This document shows positions 19,819 through 30,586 of a DNA stretch of 64,000 nt, in pieces. Location of the stretch: the NCBI GenBank assembly GCA_002717245.1, contig PBCY01000020.1, forward strand, positions 46,191 to 110,190, written 5' to 3'. This stretch comes from Pelagibacteraceae bacterium. Its GTDB lineage: Bacteria > Pseudomonadota > Alphaproteobacteria > GCA-002720895. The position numbers and the translations under genes were made by a program. Under the pieces are notes generated by a model that searched no databases, was not told where the DNA came from, and saw nothing but the letters and a program-made list of their open reading frames with translations. Position 1 is the stretch's first letter. Every line of letters starts with the position of its first letter.

Positions 19819-21513
19819 ATGTTTTTAATGAAAAAAATTTTAATTTTATTTTTCTTTGTTTTTTCTTGTTTCAATAAGCCCTTGTTATCTATAGATTTTG
19901 GAAGTTATTTAGCTGGGGAAAGTGCATATGTGAATAAAGATAATAAGGCTGCCATTTATCATTTTAATAAAGCGTTAAATTTAAATGAAATTAATACAGA
20001 ATACGGACGCGATATTGCAGAAAAATTATGTTCTTTATATCTTTTAGAAGGAAAGATTGAAGAATGCGTTTTATTAGCTGAAAGGATTGAGAGAGATTTA
20101 GAATCTGAATCTATTGATAGTACTAATATTAGGATGGCTTTAGTAGTTAGTGATATAAAAAAAAAAAAATATAATTCGGCTTTAAACAGATTAAAAAAAA
20201 TAAAAAAAAGTTCTTATGAAAGATTTTCTGTTCCAATTATTGAAGCATGGTTAATTGCCGAAGAAAAAAATAATTTTAATTTAGCAGAACAAAAATTAAA
20301 TGAATTAGAGGCTGACATTGTTGTAAGTGGTTTAAGAAATTTAAATTTAGCTTTAATTCATGATTATTTTGATAAAAATCAAGAAGCATTAAAATTTTAT
20401 CAAAAATCTGTTAATGCATTCAATAAGCCTTCATATAGATTGGTTGAGATTACAGCTAATGCGTTTCAAAGGAACAAAGATTTCGAAAAGGCAAAAAATA
20501 TTTTTGATAAATTTCTATCTGATTCTAATGATTATTTATTAGTAAAAAAACACTTAAATCAAATAGAAAAAAGAGAAATACCTAAAAAATTAATTTTAGA
20601 TTTAAATGATGCTGTTGCTGAATTATTTAGCACAATTGCAAGTACTTTTAGTTCTGACTTTACAAATAATTTTTCTATTATTTATTCTAATTTTTCTATT
20701 TATTTAAAAAAAGATTTTGAAGTAGCAGAATTATATTTAGCGGAGTTATTAGAAGATAATAATAGATATGAAGAAGCAAATAATTTGTATAAAAAAGTTC
20801 AACCATCATCAAGTTTTTTTTGGCATTCAAAATTAAAAACTGCAAGAAATTTAGAATTATTAGGAGATACTGATAATGCAATTTCAATTTTAAAAAAAAT
20901 GAGTAATGAAGAAAAAGGGAGATATGATTCTTTAAAGCTCTTAGGAGATATATATAGGAATTACGAAAAATATGATGAAGCTATAAAATCTTATAATGAA
21001 GGAGTAAATAGAATAGATAACATTGAAATCAGACATTGGGATTTACTTTATTCAAGAGGAATGGCTTATGAAAGAGATAATCAATGGAAATTAGCAGAGG
21101 AAGATTTTTTAAAGATTCTAGAACTTGTTCCTGACCAGCCTGATGTTTTAAATTATCTGGGGTATTCATGGATAGAAAAAGACATTAATTTAGAAAAAGC
21201 CAAAACATTTATTCTTAAAGCTGTAGAGTTAAGACCTCGAGATCCTTATATAGTAGATAGTTTAGGTTGGGCTTATTATAATTTACAAGAATATGATAAT
21301 GCTGTTGAAGAACTTGAAAGAGCCATTAGTTTGAAACCTACCGACCCTATAATTAATGACCATCTTGGAGATGCTTATCTAAAAGTGAATAGAGAACTTG
21401 AAGCTATATATCAATGGAAAAAGGCTATAGAATTTAAAGCTGATGATAAGTTAAAGAAAAAAATAAAAAAAAAACTAAAAAAATATAATAATAACGATTT
21501 AGATATTCTGTAA
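19819..21513 (+). CDS. Tetratricopeptide-repeat protein with N-terminal signal-like segment
   Basis: Multiple TPR motifs (e.g. PDVLNYLGYSWIEKD..., PYIVDSLGWAYYNLQEYDNAVEELERAI); alphaproteobacterial TPR gene next to ispE. Confidence 0.88.
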   Translation: MFLMKKILILFFFVFSCFNKPLLSIDFGSYLAGESAYVNKDNKAAIYHFNKALNLNEINTEYGRDIAEKLCSLYLLEGKIEECVLLAERIERDLESESIDSTNIRMALVVSDIKKKKYNSALNRLKKIKKSSYERFSVPIIEAWLIAEEKNNFNLAEQKLNELEADIVVSGLRNLNLALIHDYFDKNQEALKFYQKSVNAFNKPSYRLVEITANAFQRNKDFEKAKNIFDKFLSDSNDYLLVKKHLNQIEKREIPKKLILDLNDAVAELFSTIASTFSSDFTNNFSIIYSNFSIYLKKDFEVAELYLAELLEDNNRYEEANNLYKKVQPSSSFFWHSKLKTARNLELLGDTDNAISILKKMSNEEKGRYDSLKLLGDIYRNYEKYDEAIKSYNEGVNRIDNIEIRHWDLLYSRGMAYERDNQWKLAEEDFLKILELVPDQPDVLNYLGYSWIEKDINLEKAKTFILKAVELRPRDPYIVDSLGWAYYNLQEYDNAVEELERAISLKPTDPIINDHLGDAYLKVNRELEAIYQWKKAIEFKADDKLKKKIKKKLKKYNNNDLDIL

Positions 21514-21517
21514 ATTT

Positions 21518-22372
21518 ATGGTTAAAGCGAAAATCTTTAAATCTAAAGCTTACGCTAAAATAAATTTGTTTTTAAATGTTTTAGGAAAAACAAATGAAAA
21601 TATGCACAAATTAAAAAGCTTGGTTTGTTTTATTAATTTGTATGACGAAATTGTTATCTCTGAGAATAATAAATTTTCAATTAGTATTAAAGGCCCTTTT
21701 AAAAAATTAATAAAAAAAAAAAATATTATAGAAAAAACATTTTCAATTTATTCAAATTTTTTAAATATAAAGAATAATTATAAAATTTCTTTAAATAAAA
21801 AAATCCCTGTTTCGGCAGGTCTAGGAGGTGGTTCTGCAGATGCGGCAATTGTGTTAAAAGGATTAAATTATTTAAATAATAATAAAATAAAACAAAAAGA
21901 TTTATTTAGTATTGCCGCGCAAATTGGATCAGATGTTCCTGCCTGTTTATATAATAAAAATGTTTTTTTTTCTGGTTATGGAGAAATTTTAAAAAAATCT
22001 CCAAGAATTCCTAAATTTTTTTTATTATTAATTAATCCAAGAAAAGAACTTTCTACTAAAAAAATTTTTGAAATGTTCAAAGAAAAACAAAAATCAAATA
22101 AAAAAAATATTTTTAATTATAAAAATTTTTTTCCATGGGCTGCAAAGCAAAACAATGATTTGCAAAAATATTCTGAAAAAGTTATGCCAGATATTAGAAA
22201 AATGCTTTTTTTTTTAAATTCTTTAGATACCTGTTTCTTTTCAAGAATGACAGGTAGCGGACCAACAGTTTTTGGTTTATTTAAAAGAAGAATTGATGCA
22301 GAAAAGGCTTTTCATTTATTAAAAAAACAAAATTCTAATTGGTGGGCAGGCGTTTATTCAATTAAAACTTAA
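21518..22372 (+). CDS. ispE: 4-(cytidine 5'-diphospho)-2-C-methyl-D-erythritol kinase
   Basis: AYAKINLFLNVLGK, PVSAGLGGGSADAAIVLKGLN, MTGSGPTVFGLF. Confidence 0.95.
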   Translation: MVKAKIFKSKAYAKINLFLNVLGKTNENMHKLKSLVCFINLYDEIVISENNKFSISIKGPFKKLIKKKNIIEKTFSIYSNFLNIKNNYKISLNKKIPVSAGLGGGSADAAIVLKGLNYLNNNKIKQKDLFSIAAQIGSDVPACLYNKNVFFSGYGEILKKSPRIPKFFLLLINPRKELSTKKIFEMFKEKQKSNKKNIFNYKNFFPWAAKQNNDLQKYSEKVMPDIRKMLFFLNSLDTCFFSRMTGSGPTVFGLFKRRIDAEKAFHLLKKQNSNWWAGVYSIKT

Positions 22373-22421
22373 TCTTTGAATAAATTTACTTTTTAAGATA
22401 AGTTTATATAAAGAATAATTT

Positions 22422-22496
22422 TGGGGCGTCGCCAAGTGGTAAGGCACGAGTTTTTGGTACTCGCATTCGCAGGTTCGAATCCTGCCGCCCCAGCCA
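22422..22496 (+). tRNA. tRNA-Gln(TTG), 3' CCA encoded
   Basis: Acceptor TGGGGCG/CGCCCCA, T-arm GCAGG-TTCGAAT-CCTGC, anticodon loop TTTTGGT (TTG), CCA at 22494-22496. Confidence 0.96.
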
Positions 22497-22985
22497 TTAA
22501 TTCAAAATCCAAATATTAAAAGTAAGTATAGAAGCGTAAATAACCCATAAAAGGTAGGGAACTAATAGGTAACTTGCAATTTTATTCGTTTTAAAAAAAT
22601 AATTTATATTTAAAATAATTAAAAAAATTAAAATTATTATCTCAAAGAAACTTGCCCCAATTTTTTGAATACCAAAAAATAAATATGTCCAAAAAATATT
22701 AAAAAAAAATTGTAAACAAAATATTATAATTCCTAAAGTTCTGTTTTTACTTGAGTTACTTTTCCAAATTAACCAAATAGAGATACCCATAAAAATATAA
22801 AGAGTAGTCCACACAGGTGCGAATATCCAATCTGGAGGGTTAAAATTTGGTTTATTTATTGTTTGGTACCATGTTTCAACGGAAATAAATGTAAAATATC
22901 CACCTAGCCCATTACCAAGAAGAAGGCATAAAATTACAAAAAGAAATAAATAAATAATATTTTTTTTATCTAAATTTTCCATCAA
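22497..22985 (-). CDS. TspO/MBR family (tryptophan-rich sensory) protein
   Basis: ETWYQTINKPNFNPPDWIFAPVWTTLYIFMGISIWLIW, FFNIFWTYLFFG. Confidence 0.93.
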   Translation of the reverse strand: MMENLDKKNIIYLFLFVILCLLLGNGLGGYFTFISVETWYQTINKPNFNPPDWIFAPVWTTLYIFMGISIWLIWKSNSSKNRTLGIIIFCLQFFFNIFWTYLFFGIQKIGASFFEIIILIFLIILNINYFFKTNKIASYLLVPYLLWVIYASILTFNIWILN

Positions 22986-23403
22986 GAGATAAATTTCCTG
23001 AACCTTTAAGAAGTATTGCGAAAGTAACTACCCCCCACATTAAAGGGTATTCATATCCTTGTTTTGTCCAAAAAAAACCTTGTTCTAAATGTTGTTCAAC
23101 AGCAAAAGCCATAAATATAGTTATTGAAAGCGCTGCTATTCTTGTAAAAAATCCTAAAGCTATACATATACCTCCTAAAAATTCAGTTAAAGCAATTAAA
23201 TATGCTAAAAAAACACCGGTAAAAACAGGATTTGAATATTCTTTATCTAAAAAATTGATAAATCCGTCAAGATTGCCATTAAAACCTTTATGTAGTTTTC
23301 CATATCCATGTGGAATTAATAAAATTCCAGTTATAAATCTTATTAAAGGATATGAAAGGTACTCTCCAATTGAGTCTAAATTTCTTAAAAATGGATTTAT
23401 CAT
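22966..23403 (-). CDS. DoxX family membrane protein
   Basis: IRFITGILLIPHGYGKL, LTEFLGGICIALGFFTRIAAL; four TM. Confidence 0.9.
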   Translation of the reverse strand: MINPFLRNLDSIGEYLSYPLIRFITGILLIPHGYGKLHKGFNGNLDGFINFLDKEYSNPVFTGVFLAYLIALTEFLGGICIALGFFTRIAALSITIFMAFAVEQHLEQGFFWTKQGYEYPLMWGVVTFAILLKGSGNLSLDGKFR

Positions 23404-23450
23404 AAAATTTATTTTACTTTATAATTATATTTAATTTCATATTAAGTGTA

Positions 23451-23924
23451 TTGAATCAAAAAAAAAATATAATAAAAAAATTTCCTATAAAAATCAAATC
23501 TAATGGTGATTGGTTATATAAAAATAATTTAATAAAAAAAGAAGCTTTAATAAAATTATTTTCTTCTGTGTTAGTTGTAGATAAAAAAAATAATTTTTAT
23601 TTAGAAACACCAGCAGAAAAAGGCCAGATTGAGGTAGAAGACGCTCCTTTTGTTATAAAAAATTTTGAAATCAAAAATGTAAATAATAAACAAGAAATTA
23701 GTTTTAAAACAAATATTGGTGAAGAAATTATTTTAAGTAAAGTTAATCCATTAATTTTTAAAAAAAATAAAAAAAACACTGTTCCTTATGTTGTTATTAA
23801 AAAAAATATAAATGCTAAGATATTAAGATCTGTTTATTATCAATTAATAAATAAATTTATTAATAAAAATACGAAAAAAAAATTAAAAATTAAAAGTAAA
23901 GGGTATGAGGTAACATTAAAATAG
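23451..23924 (+). CDS. DUF1285 family protein
   Basis: GDWLYKNNLIKKEALIKLFSSVL, LETPAEKGQIEVEDAPFVI; precedes CCA-adding enzyme as in many alphaproteobacteria; TTG start. Confidence 0.8.
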   Translation: MNQKKNIIKKFPIKIKSNGDWLYKNNLIKKEALIKLFSSVLVVDKKNNFYLETPAEKGQIEVEDAPFVIKNFEIKNVNNKQEISFKTNIGEEIILSKVNPLIFKKNKKNTVPYVVIKKNINAKILRSVYYQLINKFINKNTKKKLKIKSKGYEVTLK

Positions 23925-23929
23925 AAAAT

Positions 23930-25141
23930 ATGAATATTGATATAAAAAAATGGCAAAGAAATAAGGATATTAAATTAATATTTAATCTTTTAAAAAAAAA
24001 AAATGAAGAAACCAGGTTTATTGGCGGATGTTTAAGAAATTTATTATTAAATAAAGATACAGATGATATAGATATTGCAACAAGCATTGAGCCAAGAATA
24101 GTATTAGGAATATTAAAAAAAAGAAAAATAAAAACAGTTATAACCGGCATTAGTCACGGAACAATTATTGCAATAATAAATAATAAAAAGATTGAGGTTA
24201 CAACTTTAAGAAAGGATATAAAAACTGACGGAAGATATGCTAAAGTAAAATTTACAAAAGACTGGGTTGTTGATTCTAACAGAAGAGATTTAACTATAAA
24301 TGCATTATCATGTAATTTTAAAGGGGAATTATTCGATTATCATAATGGTCTCGATGATCTCAAAAAAGGTAATATTCAATTTATTGGCGATACAGAAAAA
24401 AGAATTAAGGAAGATTATTTAAGAATTCTTAGATATTTTAGATTTTATGGTCTTTACGGAAGAAAAAAAATTAATGAAAAAGATATAAAAATTTTTAAAA
24501 AATTTTCTGCTAATTTAAAAAAATTATCATCTGAAAGAATTTATTCTGAATTTAAAAAAATTTTATTGTCAAAGAATTTATATGAAGTTTTAGTTTTATT
24601 AAAAAAATCAAAGTTATTAAAATACATTATATTTGAACACAATGATTTAAAAAGAATAAAAAATTTAGAAAAAATTTCTAAATCTTCTAATTCTATTGAT
24701 TTTTCTACATTATTATCATTAATAATTAAGGAAAAAAATTTATTAAAAGTTTTTAATAATTTAAAATTATCTAATTCTGAGAAAGAAAAAATTAAAAATA
24801 TTATTAATTATCAAAAAAAAATTAATATTAAGGAAATAGAAAGTAATTTATTAAAATTTATTCATAAATATGGAAATGATTTATGTTTTAGTTTATTAAT
24901 TTATGATTTTGTTAAATCACCAAATAATTCAAAAAAAAAAAAATATTTAAAATTTTTTTCTTTTATTAAAAATAATGAAGTTCCTAAACTACCTGTTTTT
25001 GGTAAAGATGTAATTAATATGGGCGTTAAAAGTGGTCCAATTATAGGAAAAATATTGAAATCTGTAGAGGATTGGTGGATTAATAATAAGGCCAAACCCA
25101 ATAGACAACAATGTTTAAAAAAATTAAAAGAGTTGTGTTAG
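23930..25141 (+). CDS. CCA tRNA nucleotidyltransferase / poly(A) polymerase family
   Basis: FIGGCLRNLLLNKDTDDIDIATSIEP, RRDLTINALSCNF, EDYLRILRYFRFY. Confidence 0.94.
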   Translation: MNIDIKKWQRNKDIKLIFNLLKKKNEETRFIGGCLRNLLLNKDTDDIDIATSIEPRIVLGILKKRKIKTVITGISHGTIIAIINNKKIEVTTLRKDIKTDGRYAKVKFTKDWVVDSNRRDLTINALSCNFKGELFDYHNGLDDLKKGNIQFIGDTEKRIKEDYLRILRYFRFYGLYGRKKINEKDIKIFKKFSANLKKLSSERIYSEFKKILLSKNLYEVLVLLKKSKLLKYIIFEHNDLKRIKNLEKISKSSNSIDFSTLLSLIIKEKNLLKVFNNLKLSNSEKEKIKNIINYQKKINIKEIESNLLKFIHKYGNDLCFSLLIYDFVKSPNNSKKKKYLKFFSFIKNNEVPKLPVFGKDVINMGVKSGPIIGKILKSVEDWWINNKAKPNRQQCLKKLKELC

Positions 25142-25988
25142 TCCCATTTAGCTTTAGGAGGCATAGACATTAATATTGCTTCTATATTACCATCTGTTTT
25201 AAGCCCAAATTTAGTACCTCTATCATATAACAAATTAAATTCAGCATATCTTCCTCTTTTTATGAGCAATTTTTCTCTATCATCCTTTGTCCAAGTTTTA
25301 TTAATATTATTTTTTATTATTATTGGATAATTTTTTAAAAAACATTCTCCTATATCTTTAATAAAATCAAAGTCTTTCTCCCAATTATTTGTATCAAGGT
25401 AGTCAAAGAAAATTCCTCCTGCTCCTCTAGTTTCTTTTCTATGTTTTAAATAAAAATATTCATCACACCATTTTTTAAATTTTGGATAATATTTTTTATT
25501 GTGATGATCGCATGACTTTTTTAAAGAATTATGAAAAAAATTAATATTTTTTTTATCATTAAATGTTGGCGTTATATCAGTTCCTCCACCAAACCAAGAT
25601 TTTGAAGTTATTATATGTCTTGTATTAAAATGTACTGCAGTTATATGAGGCGAGTGTAAATGAGCGACTATTGAAATGCCACTTGCCCAGAATTTTGGAC
25701 TTTTTTCACAACCAGGTATTTGATTTCTAAATTCTTTTGAGAAATTGCCGTAAACAGTTGAAATATTTACCCCAACTTTTTCAAAGATTCTTCCTTTCAT
25801 AATAGAAATTTCACCACCACCACCTTTATTATTTTTTAATCTTTTCCATTTTTTTTTGTAGAATTTTCCGGGTTTACTATTAACTAATTTGTGCCTATGT
25901 TTTTTTTCAATCTCTTCAAAAGAACTACAGATCTTGTTTCTTAATAATTTAAACCATTCTTCAACTATTTTTTTTTTTTTATATCCAT
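25138..25988 (-). CDS. hemF: Oxygen-dependent coproporphyrinogen III oxidase; ATG start and body are in different frames across a 13-T (coding-strand A13) run
   Basis: Body matches HemF (GGGGEISIMKGRIFEKVGVNISTVYG, SWFGGGTDITP, GAGGIFFDYLD, YAEFNLLYDRGTKFGLKTDGNIEAILMSMPP). My reading upstream of 25800 stays open and HemF-like (KIVEEWFKLLRNKICSSFEEIEKK...) to the homopolymer at 25968-25980; ATG at 25986-25988 is out of frame. Confidence 0.85.
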
Positions 25989-26094
25989 TTATTTTCTAAA
26001 AATATTAAACTTAGAATTGATTAATTAAAAAAAAGAAATATTTTCATTATTATTACTTATAATTTATTATTGAACTATTCTATATTAAAAATAT

Positions 26095-26637
26095 TTGATT
26101 AATAAAAATAAAATATTCAAAATAAAGAAAGATAGAAGAAGTTTCTTAAAGCTTACGACCACTTCAATGGCGGCAGTAGGTTCAGCTTTTGCTATATGGC
26201 CTTTTATTGATTCTATGAATCCTTCAGCTGACGTTTTGGCTTTAGGATCTAAAGAAGTTGATCTTAATGATATTGATAAAGGATCTACAAAAACTATTAA
26301 ATGGAGGGGTAAACCAGTATTTATTAAGCATAGAACTGATGAAGAAATTAGTCAGGCTAGAGAAGTAAATTTAGAAAATTTAAAAGATCCTCAAAAAGAT
26401 GAAGACAGAGTAATTAAGCCAGAATGGTTAGTTGTTGTAGGAGTGTGTAGTCATTTAGGATGCATTCCTCTTGGACAAAAAGAAACAGATGTAAAAGGTG
26501 ATTTCAATGGATGGTTTTGCCCTTGCCATGGATCACATTATGATTCATCAGGAAGAGTTAGAAAAGGTCCGGCTCCAAAAAATTTAGAAATTCCTAAATA
26601 TAAATTTGTTGATAAAAATAAAATTAAAATAGGTTAA
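26095..26637 (+). CDS. petA: Ubiquinol-cytochrome c reductase iron-sulfur (Rieske) subunit
   Basis: Twin-arginine [40 protein letters not shown] and [12 protein letters not shown] start. Confidence 0.96.
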   Translation: MINKNKIFKIKKDRRSFLKLTTTSMAAVGSAFAIWPFIDSMNPSADVLALGSKEVDLNDIDKGSTKTIKWRGKPVFIKHRTDEEISQAREVNLENLKDPQKDEDRVIKPEWLVVVGVCSHLGCIPLGQKETDVKGDFNGWFCPCHGSHYDSSGRVRKGPAPKNLEIPKYKFVDKNKIKIG

Positions 26638-27852
26638 ATGGTTAAAAAATTTAAAAATAAAACTTTATCTTGGTTAGATTATAGACTTCCAGTTTTTAGC
26701 GTTCTAAGAGAAGCGTTAGTTGATCATCCAACACCAAGAAATTTAAATTATTGGTGGAATTTTGGATCATTAGCAGGAATTACTTTAATAATTATGATTG
26801 TTTCTGGCTTATTATTATCAATGCATTACGTGGCTCATGTAGATTTAGCTTTTGATAGCGTAGAACATATAATGCGAGATGTGAATTATGGTTGGCTAAT
26901 AAGATATATTCATAGTGTTGGAGCATCAATGTTTTTTCTTATAGTTTATATTCATATATCTAGAGGGCTATATTACGGATCTTATAAATATCCCCGAGAA
27001 GTATTATGGTGGCTAGGAATCATAATTTTTCTTTTAATGATTGCTACAGCTTTTTTAGGTTATACACTTCCTTGGGGACAAATGAGTTTTTGGGGCGCAA
27101 CTGTAATCACAAATTTATTTTCTGCTATTCCATTAGTAGGCGATAATATAGTTACATGGTTATGGGGAGGATTTTCTGTAGACAATCCTACTCTAAATAG
27201 GTTCTATTCTTTACATTTTTTATTACCTTTTATAATAGTTGCTGTTGTTTTTTTGCATATAGTGGCATTACATAAATTTGGTTCTAATAATCCAATTGGC
27301 ATTGATTTAACTTCAAAAAAAGAAAAAATACCTTTTCATCCATATTATACAATTAAAGATTTTTTTGGCTTTGGAGTTTTTTTTATTATTTTTGGAGTTT
27401 TTGTTTTTTTTATGCCAAATACTTTAGGTCATCCAGATAATTATATTCCGGCAGATCCTCTTGTAACACCAGAACATATTGTTCCTGAATGGTATTTTTT
27501 ACCTTTTTATGCAATTTTGAGGGCCATACCATTTAAACTATTAGGTGTTCTAGCAATGCTAAGTTCTATTTTTATTTTATTTTTATTACCTTGGCTAGAT
27601 ACATCCAAAGTTAGAAGTTGCAGATTCAGACCTATTTATAAACAATTTTATTGGATTTTTATTTTTAATTTTATAGTTTTAGGTTGGGTTGGTTCAAAGG
27701 TTCCAGAAGGTCATTATTTAATAATTAGTAGAATATCCACAGCATATTATTTTTTACATTTTTTATTTATTTTACCTATTCTTGGTTTTTTTGAAAAAAC
27801 TTCTCCTTTGCCATTAAATATTTTTGAAAATTCAAAAGTAAAAAAAAGTTAA
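26638..27852 (+). CDS. petB: Cytochrome b of bc1 complex
   Basis: [46 protein letters not shown]. Confidence 0.97.
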   Translation: MVKKFKNKTLSWLDYRLPVFSVLREALVDHPTPRNLNYWWNFGSLAGITLIIMIVSGLLLSMHYVAHVDLAFDSVEHIMRDVNYGWLIRYIHSVGASMFFLIVYIHISRGLYYGSYKYPREVLWWLGIIIFLLMIATAFLGYTLPWGQMSFWGATVITNLFSAIPLVGDNIVTWLWGGFSVDNPTLNRFYSLHFLLPFIIVAVVFLHIVALHKFGSNNPIGIDLTSKKEKIPFHPYYTIKDFFGFGVFFIIFGVFVFFMPNTLGHPDNYIPADPLVTPEHIVPEWYFLPFYAILRAIPFKLLGVLAMLSSIFILFLLPWLDTSKVRSCRFRPIYKQFYWIFIFNFIVLGWVGSKVPEGHYLIISRISTAYYFLHFLFILPILGFFEKTSPLPLNIFENSKVKKS

Positions 27853-27860
27853 TATTAAAA

Positions 27861-28622
27861 ATGTTAAAAAAAATTTTTTTTATAGTATTTTTCTTCTTTT
27901 TCTCAAATCCAAATTTATTTGCTGTAGATGAAATTTCATTAAAAGAACAAAATTGGACTTTTGATGGAGTATTTGGAAGATATGACAAAGAAACTTTACA
28001 AAGAGGGTTGCAGGTTTATCAAGAAGTTTGTTCTGTTTGTCACGGAATGAAAAGACTTCGTTTTAGAGAACTAAAAGATTTAGGTTTTAATGAAGAGCAG
28101 ATAAAAGCATATGCAGAAACTTTTGAAATTCAAGATGGACCAAATGATGAAGGAGAGATGTTTTTGCGTCCAGGAGAGCCTAGCGATTCTTTCGTATCTC
28201 CTTATAGAAATAAGGAAGAAGCTAAAGCTGCTTTTGGAGGCGCATATCCTCCTGATTTATCACTATTAACTAAAGCCTATAAAAATGGGCCTGATTATAT
28301 ATATTCTTTACTCACAGGCTATGAAGAAAATCCTCCAAAAGATTTTGATTTACCTGAGGGGCTATATTACAATCCTTATCATGATGGCAATGTTATAGCA
28401 ATGCCACCACCATTATATGATGATGCAATAGAGTATATTGACGGGACAGATGCAAATTTACATCAACTCTCTTATGACATTGTAAGTTTTTTAAATTGGG
28501 CTGCAGAACCTGAATTACAAAAAAGAAAATCTTTAGGATTAAAAGTTTTACTTTTCTTAATTGTTCTAACCTTACTTCTTTATGTTACAATGAAAGAAAT
28601 ATGGGCTAGAATTGAAAAATAA
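27861..28622 (+). CDS. petC: Cytochrome c1
   Basis: VCSVCHGMKRLRFREL (CXXCH), PPDLSLLTKA, AMPPPL, C-terminal TM anchor. Confidence 0.96.
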   Translation: MLKKIFFIVFFFFFSNPNLFAVDEISLKEQNWTFDGVFGRYDKETLQRGLQVYQEVCSVCHGMKRLRFRELKDLGFNEEQIKAYAETFEIQDGPNDEGEMFLRPGEPSDSFVSPYRNKEEAKAAFGGAYPPDLSLLTKAYKNGPDYIYSLLTGYEENPPKDFDLPEGLYYNPYHDGNVIAMPPPLYDDAIEYIDGTDANLHQLSYDIVSFLNWAAEPELQKRKSLGLKVLLFLIVLTLLLYVTMKEIWARIEK

Positions 28623-29503
28623 TGAAAAAAAGTTTTTTATTAGCTTTTATTGGTGGTAGCGGCATTTATCAAATTGAAGACTTAAAAAATAAAAAATGGA
28701 TAAATGTTAATACCCCTTGGGGAAAACCTTCAGATAAAATTTTAACCGGCATAGTTAATAACAGAAAAGTTTTATTTCTTCCAAGACATGGAAGAAATCA
28801 TATTTATAATCCTAGTGAAATAAATTACAGAGCTAATATATATGCTTTAAAAAAATTAGGTGCAACAGACATTATATCACTTTCAGCTTGTGGATCTTTA
28901 AAAGAAAGATTGTCACCAGGCACATTTGTACTTGTTGATCAATTTATTGACAAAACATTAATAAGAAAAAAAACATTTTTTGAAGAAGGAATAGTAGCCC
29001 ATGTTTCTATGGCTAATCCAACAAGTGAAATATTAAGAAATGCTTGTGAAGAAGTATTAAAAAAATTGAAAATAAAATATCAGAGAAGAGGAACTTATCT
29101 TGCTATGGAAGGTCCGCAATTTTCATCAAAAGCAGAATCTGAAAATTATAGAAAGCAAAAAATAGATGTAATAGGTATGACAAATATGCCTGAAGCTAAA
29201 TTAGCAAGAGAGGCAGAAATTAGATATGCGACAGTTGCAATGGTTACAGATTATGATTGTTGGCATAAAAAACATGATGATGTTGATGTTGAACAAATTA
29301 TTAATACATTAAATAAAAATTCTAATAATGCTAAAGCTTTAGTTAAAAATATAATTGATGTTGTGTCAAAGCATATAACAAGAAAAAAAGATTTTACAGA
29401 AAATATCCTTGATAAATCAATAATAACTCAAAAAAAGCATTGGAATAAAAAAAGTAAAAAAAAATTAAATGAAATTTTAAAAAGATATTTGGAGAAAAAT
29501 TGA
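28622..29503 (+). CDS. mtnP: S-methyl-5'-thioadenosine phosphorylase
   Basis: IGGSGIYQI, LPRHGRNHIYNPSEINYRANIYALKKLG, MEGPQFSSKAES, IGMTNMPEAKLAREAEI. Confidence 0.95.
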   Translation: MKKSFLLAFIGGSGIYQIEDLKNKKWINVNTPWGKPSDKILTGIVNNRKVLFLPRHGRNHIYNPSEINYRANIYALKKLGATDIISLSACGSLKERLSPGTFVLVDQFIDKTLIRKKTFFEEGIVAHVSMANPTSEILRNACEEVLKKLKIKYQRRGTYLAMEGPQFSSKAESENYRKQKIDVIGMTNMPEAKLAREAEIRYATVAMVTDYDCWHKKHDDVDVEQIINTLNKNSNNAKALVKNIIDVVSKHITRKKDFTENILDKSIITQKKHWNKKSKKKLNEILKRYLEKN

Positions 29504-30582
29504 AAGTTAAAGGGAAAAATTATAAATCAATATGGTTAGATAAAAAGAAACTGGTTGTAGTCGTAATTGACCAAAGACTTTTACCTCATAAATTTAAATT
29601 ATTATATTTAAGAAATATTAAAGATGTAAAAAAAGCTATTAAAAATATGGTTGTTAGAGGAGCGCCTCTTATAGGGGTAACAGCAGCATATGGTATATAC
29701 TTATCAATGAAAAAAGATTCAAGTGATAGAAATTTAAATAATTCTATTAATTTCTTAAGAAATGCTAGACCTACGGCGGTTAATTTATCTTGGGCATTAG
29801 AATTTGTTAAGAAAAGATTATTAAAAGCAGGGGCTTTAAACAGAGTTGAATTATCAAAACAAATTGCAGATGAAATAAGTGATAATGACATAAAGTGTTG
29901 TAAAAGAATTGCTGAAAATGGATTGAAAATAATTCTTGGTATAAAAAAAAGAAAAAAAAATAAAACCATTAATATTTTAACTCATTGTAACGCTGGATGG
30001 CTTGCCACAGTTGATTGGGGAACTGCTTTATCTCCAATTTTTTTAGCACATAGAAAAAAAATAAAAATTCATGTTTGGGTGGATGAGACAAGACCTAGAA
30101 ATCAAGGATCATCATTAACTGCATGGGAGCTTTTGCAAGAAAAAATACCTCATACAATTATTACTGATAATGCCGGAGGTCATATTATGCAACATGGAAT
30201 GGTAGACATGTGTATTACAGGATCTGATAGAACTACTTCTAATGGTGATGTCTGTAATAAAATAGGAACTTATTTAAAAGCACTCTCAGCTTTTGATAAT
30301 AAAATTCCTTTTTATGTTGCTTTGCCATCAAATACAATTGATTTGAATTCAAAAAATTATTTAAAAGATATTCCAATTGAACAAAGAAATTCTGATGAAT
30401 TAACTCATATTAAAGGTATAAATTCTAAAGGAAACAATATAAAAATTAGAATAACACCGAAAGGAAGTAAGGTAAAAAATTATTCATTTGATGTTACTCC
30501 TGCAAAGTATGTTACTAGATTAATAACAGAAAAAGGTATTTTTAAAGCAAAGAAAAGTGAAATAAAAAAAATTTTTTCTTAA
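29500..30582 (+). CDS. mtnA: S-methyl-5-thioribose-1-phosphate isomerase
   Basis: MVVRGAPLIGVTAAYG, THCNAGWLAT, VDETRPRNQGSSLTAWEL, DRTTSNGDVCNKIGTYLKA. Confidence 0.95.
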   Translation: MKVKGKNYKSIWLDKKKLVVVVIDQRLLPHKFKLLYLRNIKDVKKAIKNMVVRGAPLIGVTAAYGIYLSMKKDSSDRNLNNSINFLRNARPTAVNLSWALEFVKKRLLKAGALNRVELSKQIADEISDNDIKCCKRIAENGLKIILGIKKRKKNKTINILTHCNAGWLATVDWGTALSPIFLAHRKKIKIHVWVDETRPRNQGSSLTAWELLQEKIPHTIITDNAGGHIMQHGMVDMCITGSDRTTSNGDVCNKIGTYLKALSAFDNKIPFYVALPSNTIDLNSKNYLKDIPIEQRNSDELTHIKGINSKGNNIKIRITPKGSKVKNYSFDVTPAKYVTRLITEKGIFKAKKSEIKKIFS

Positions 30583-30586
30583 AAAA

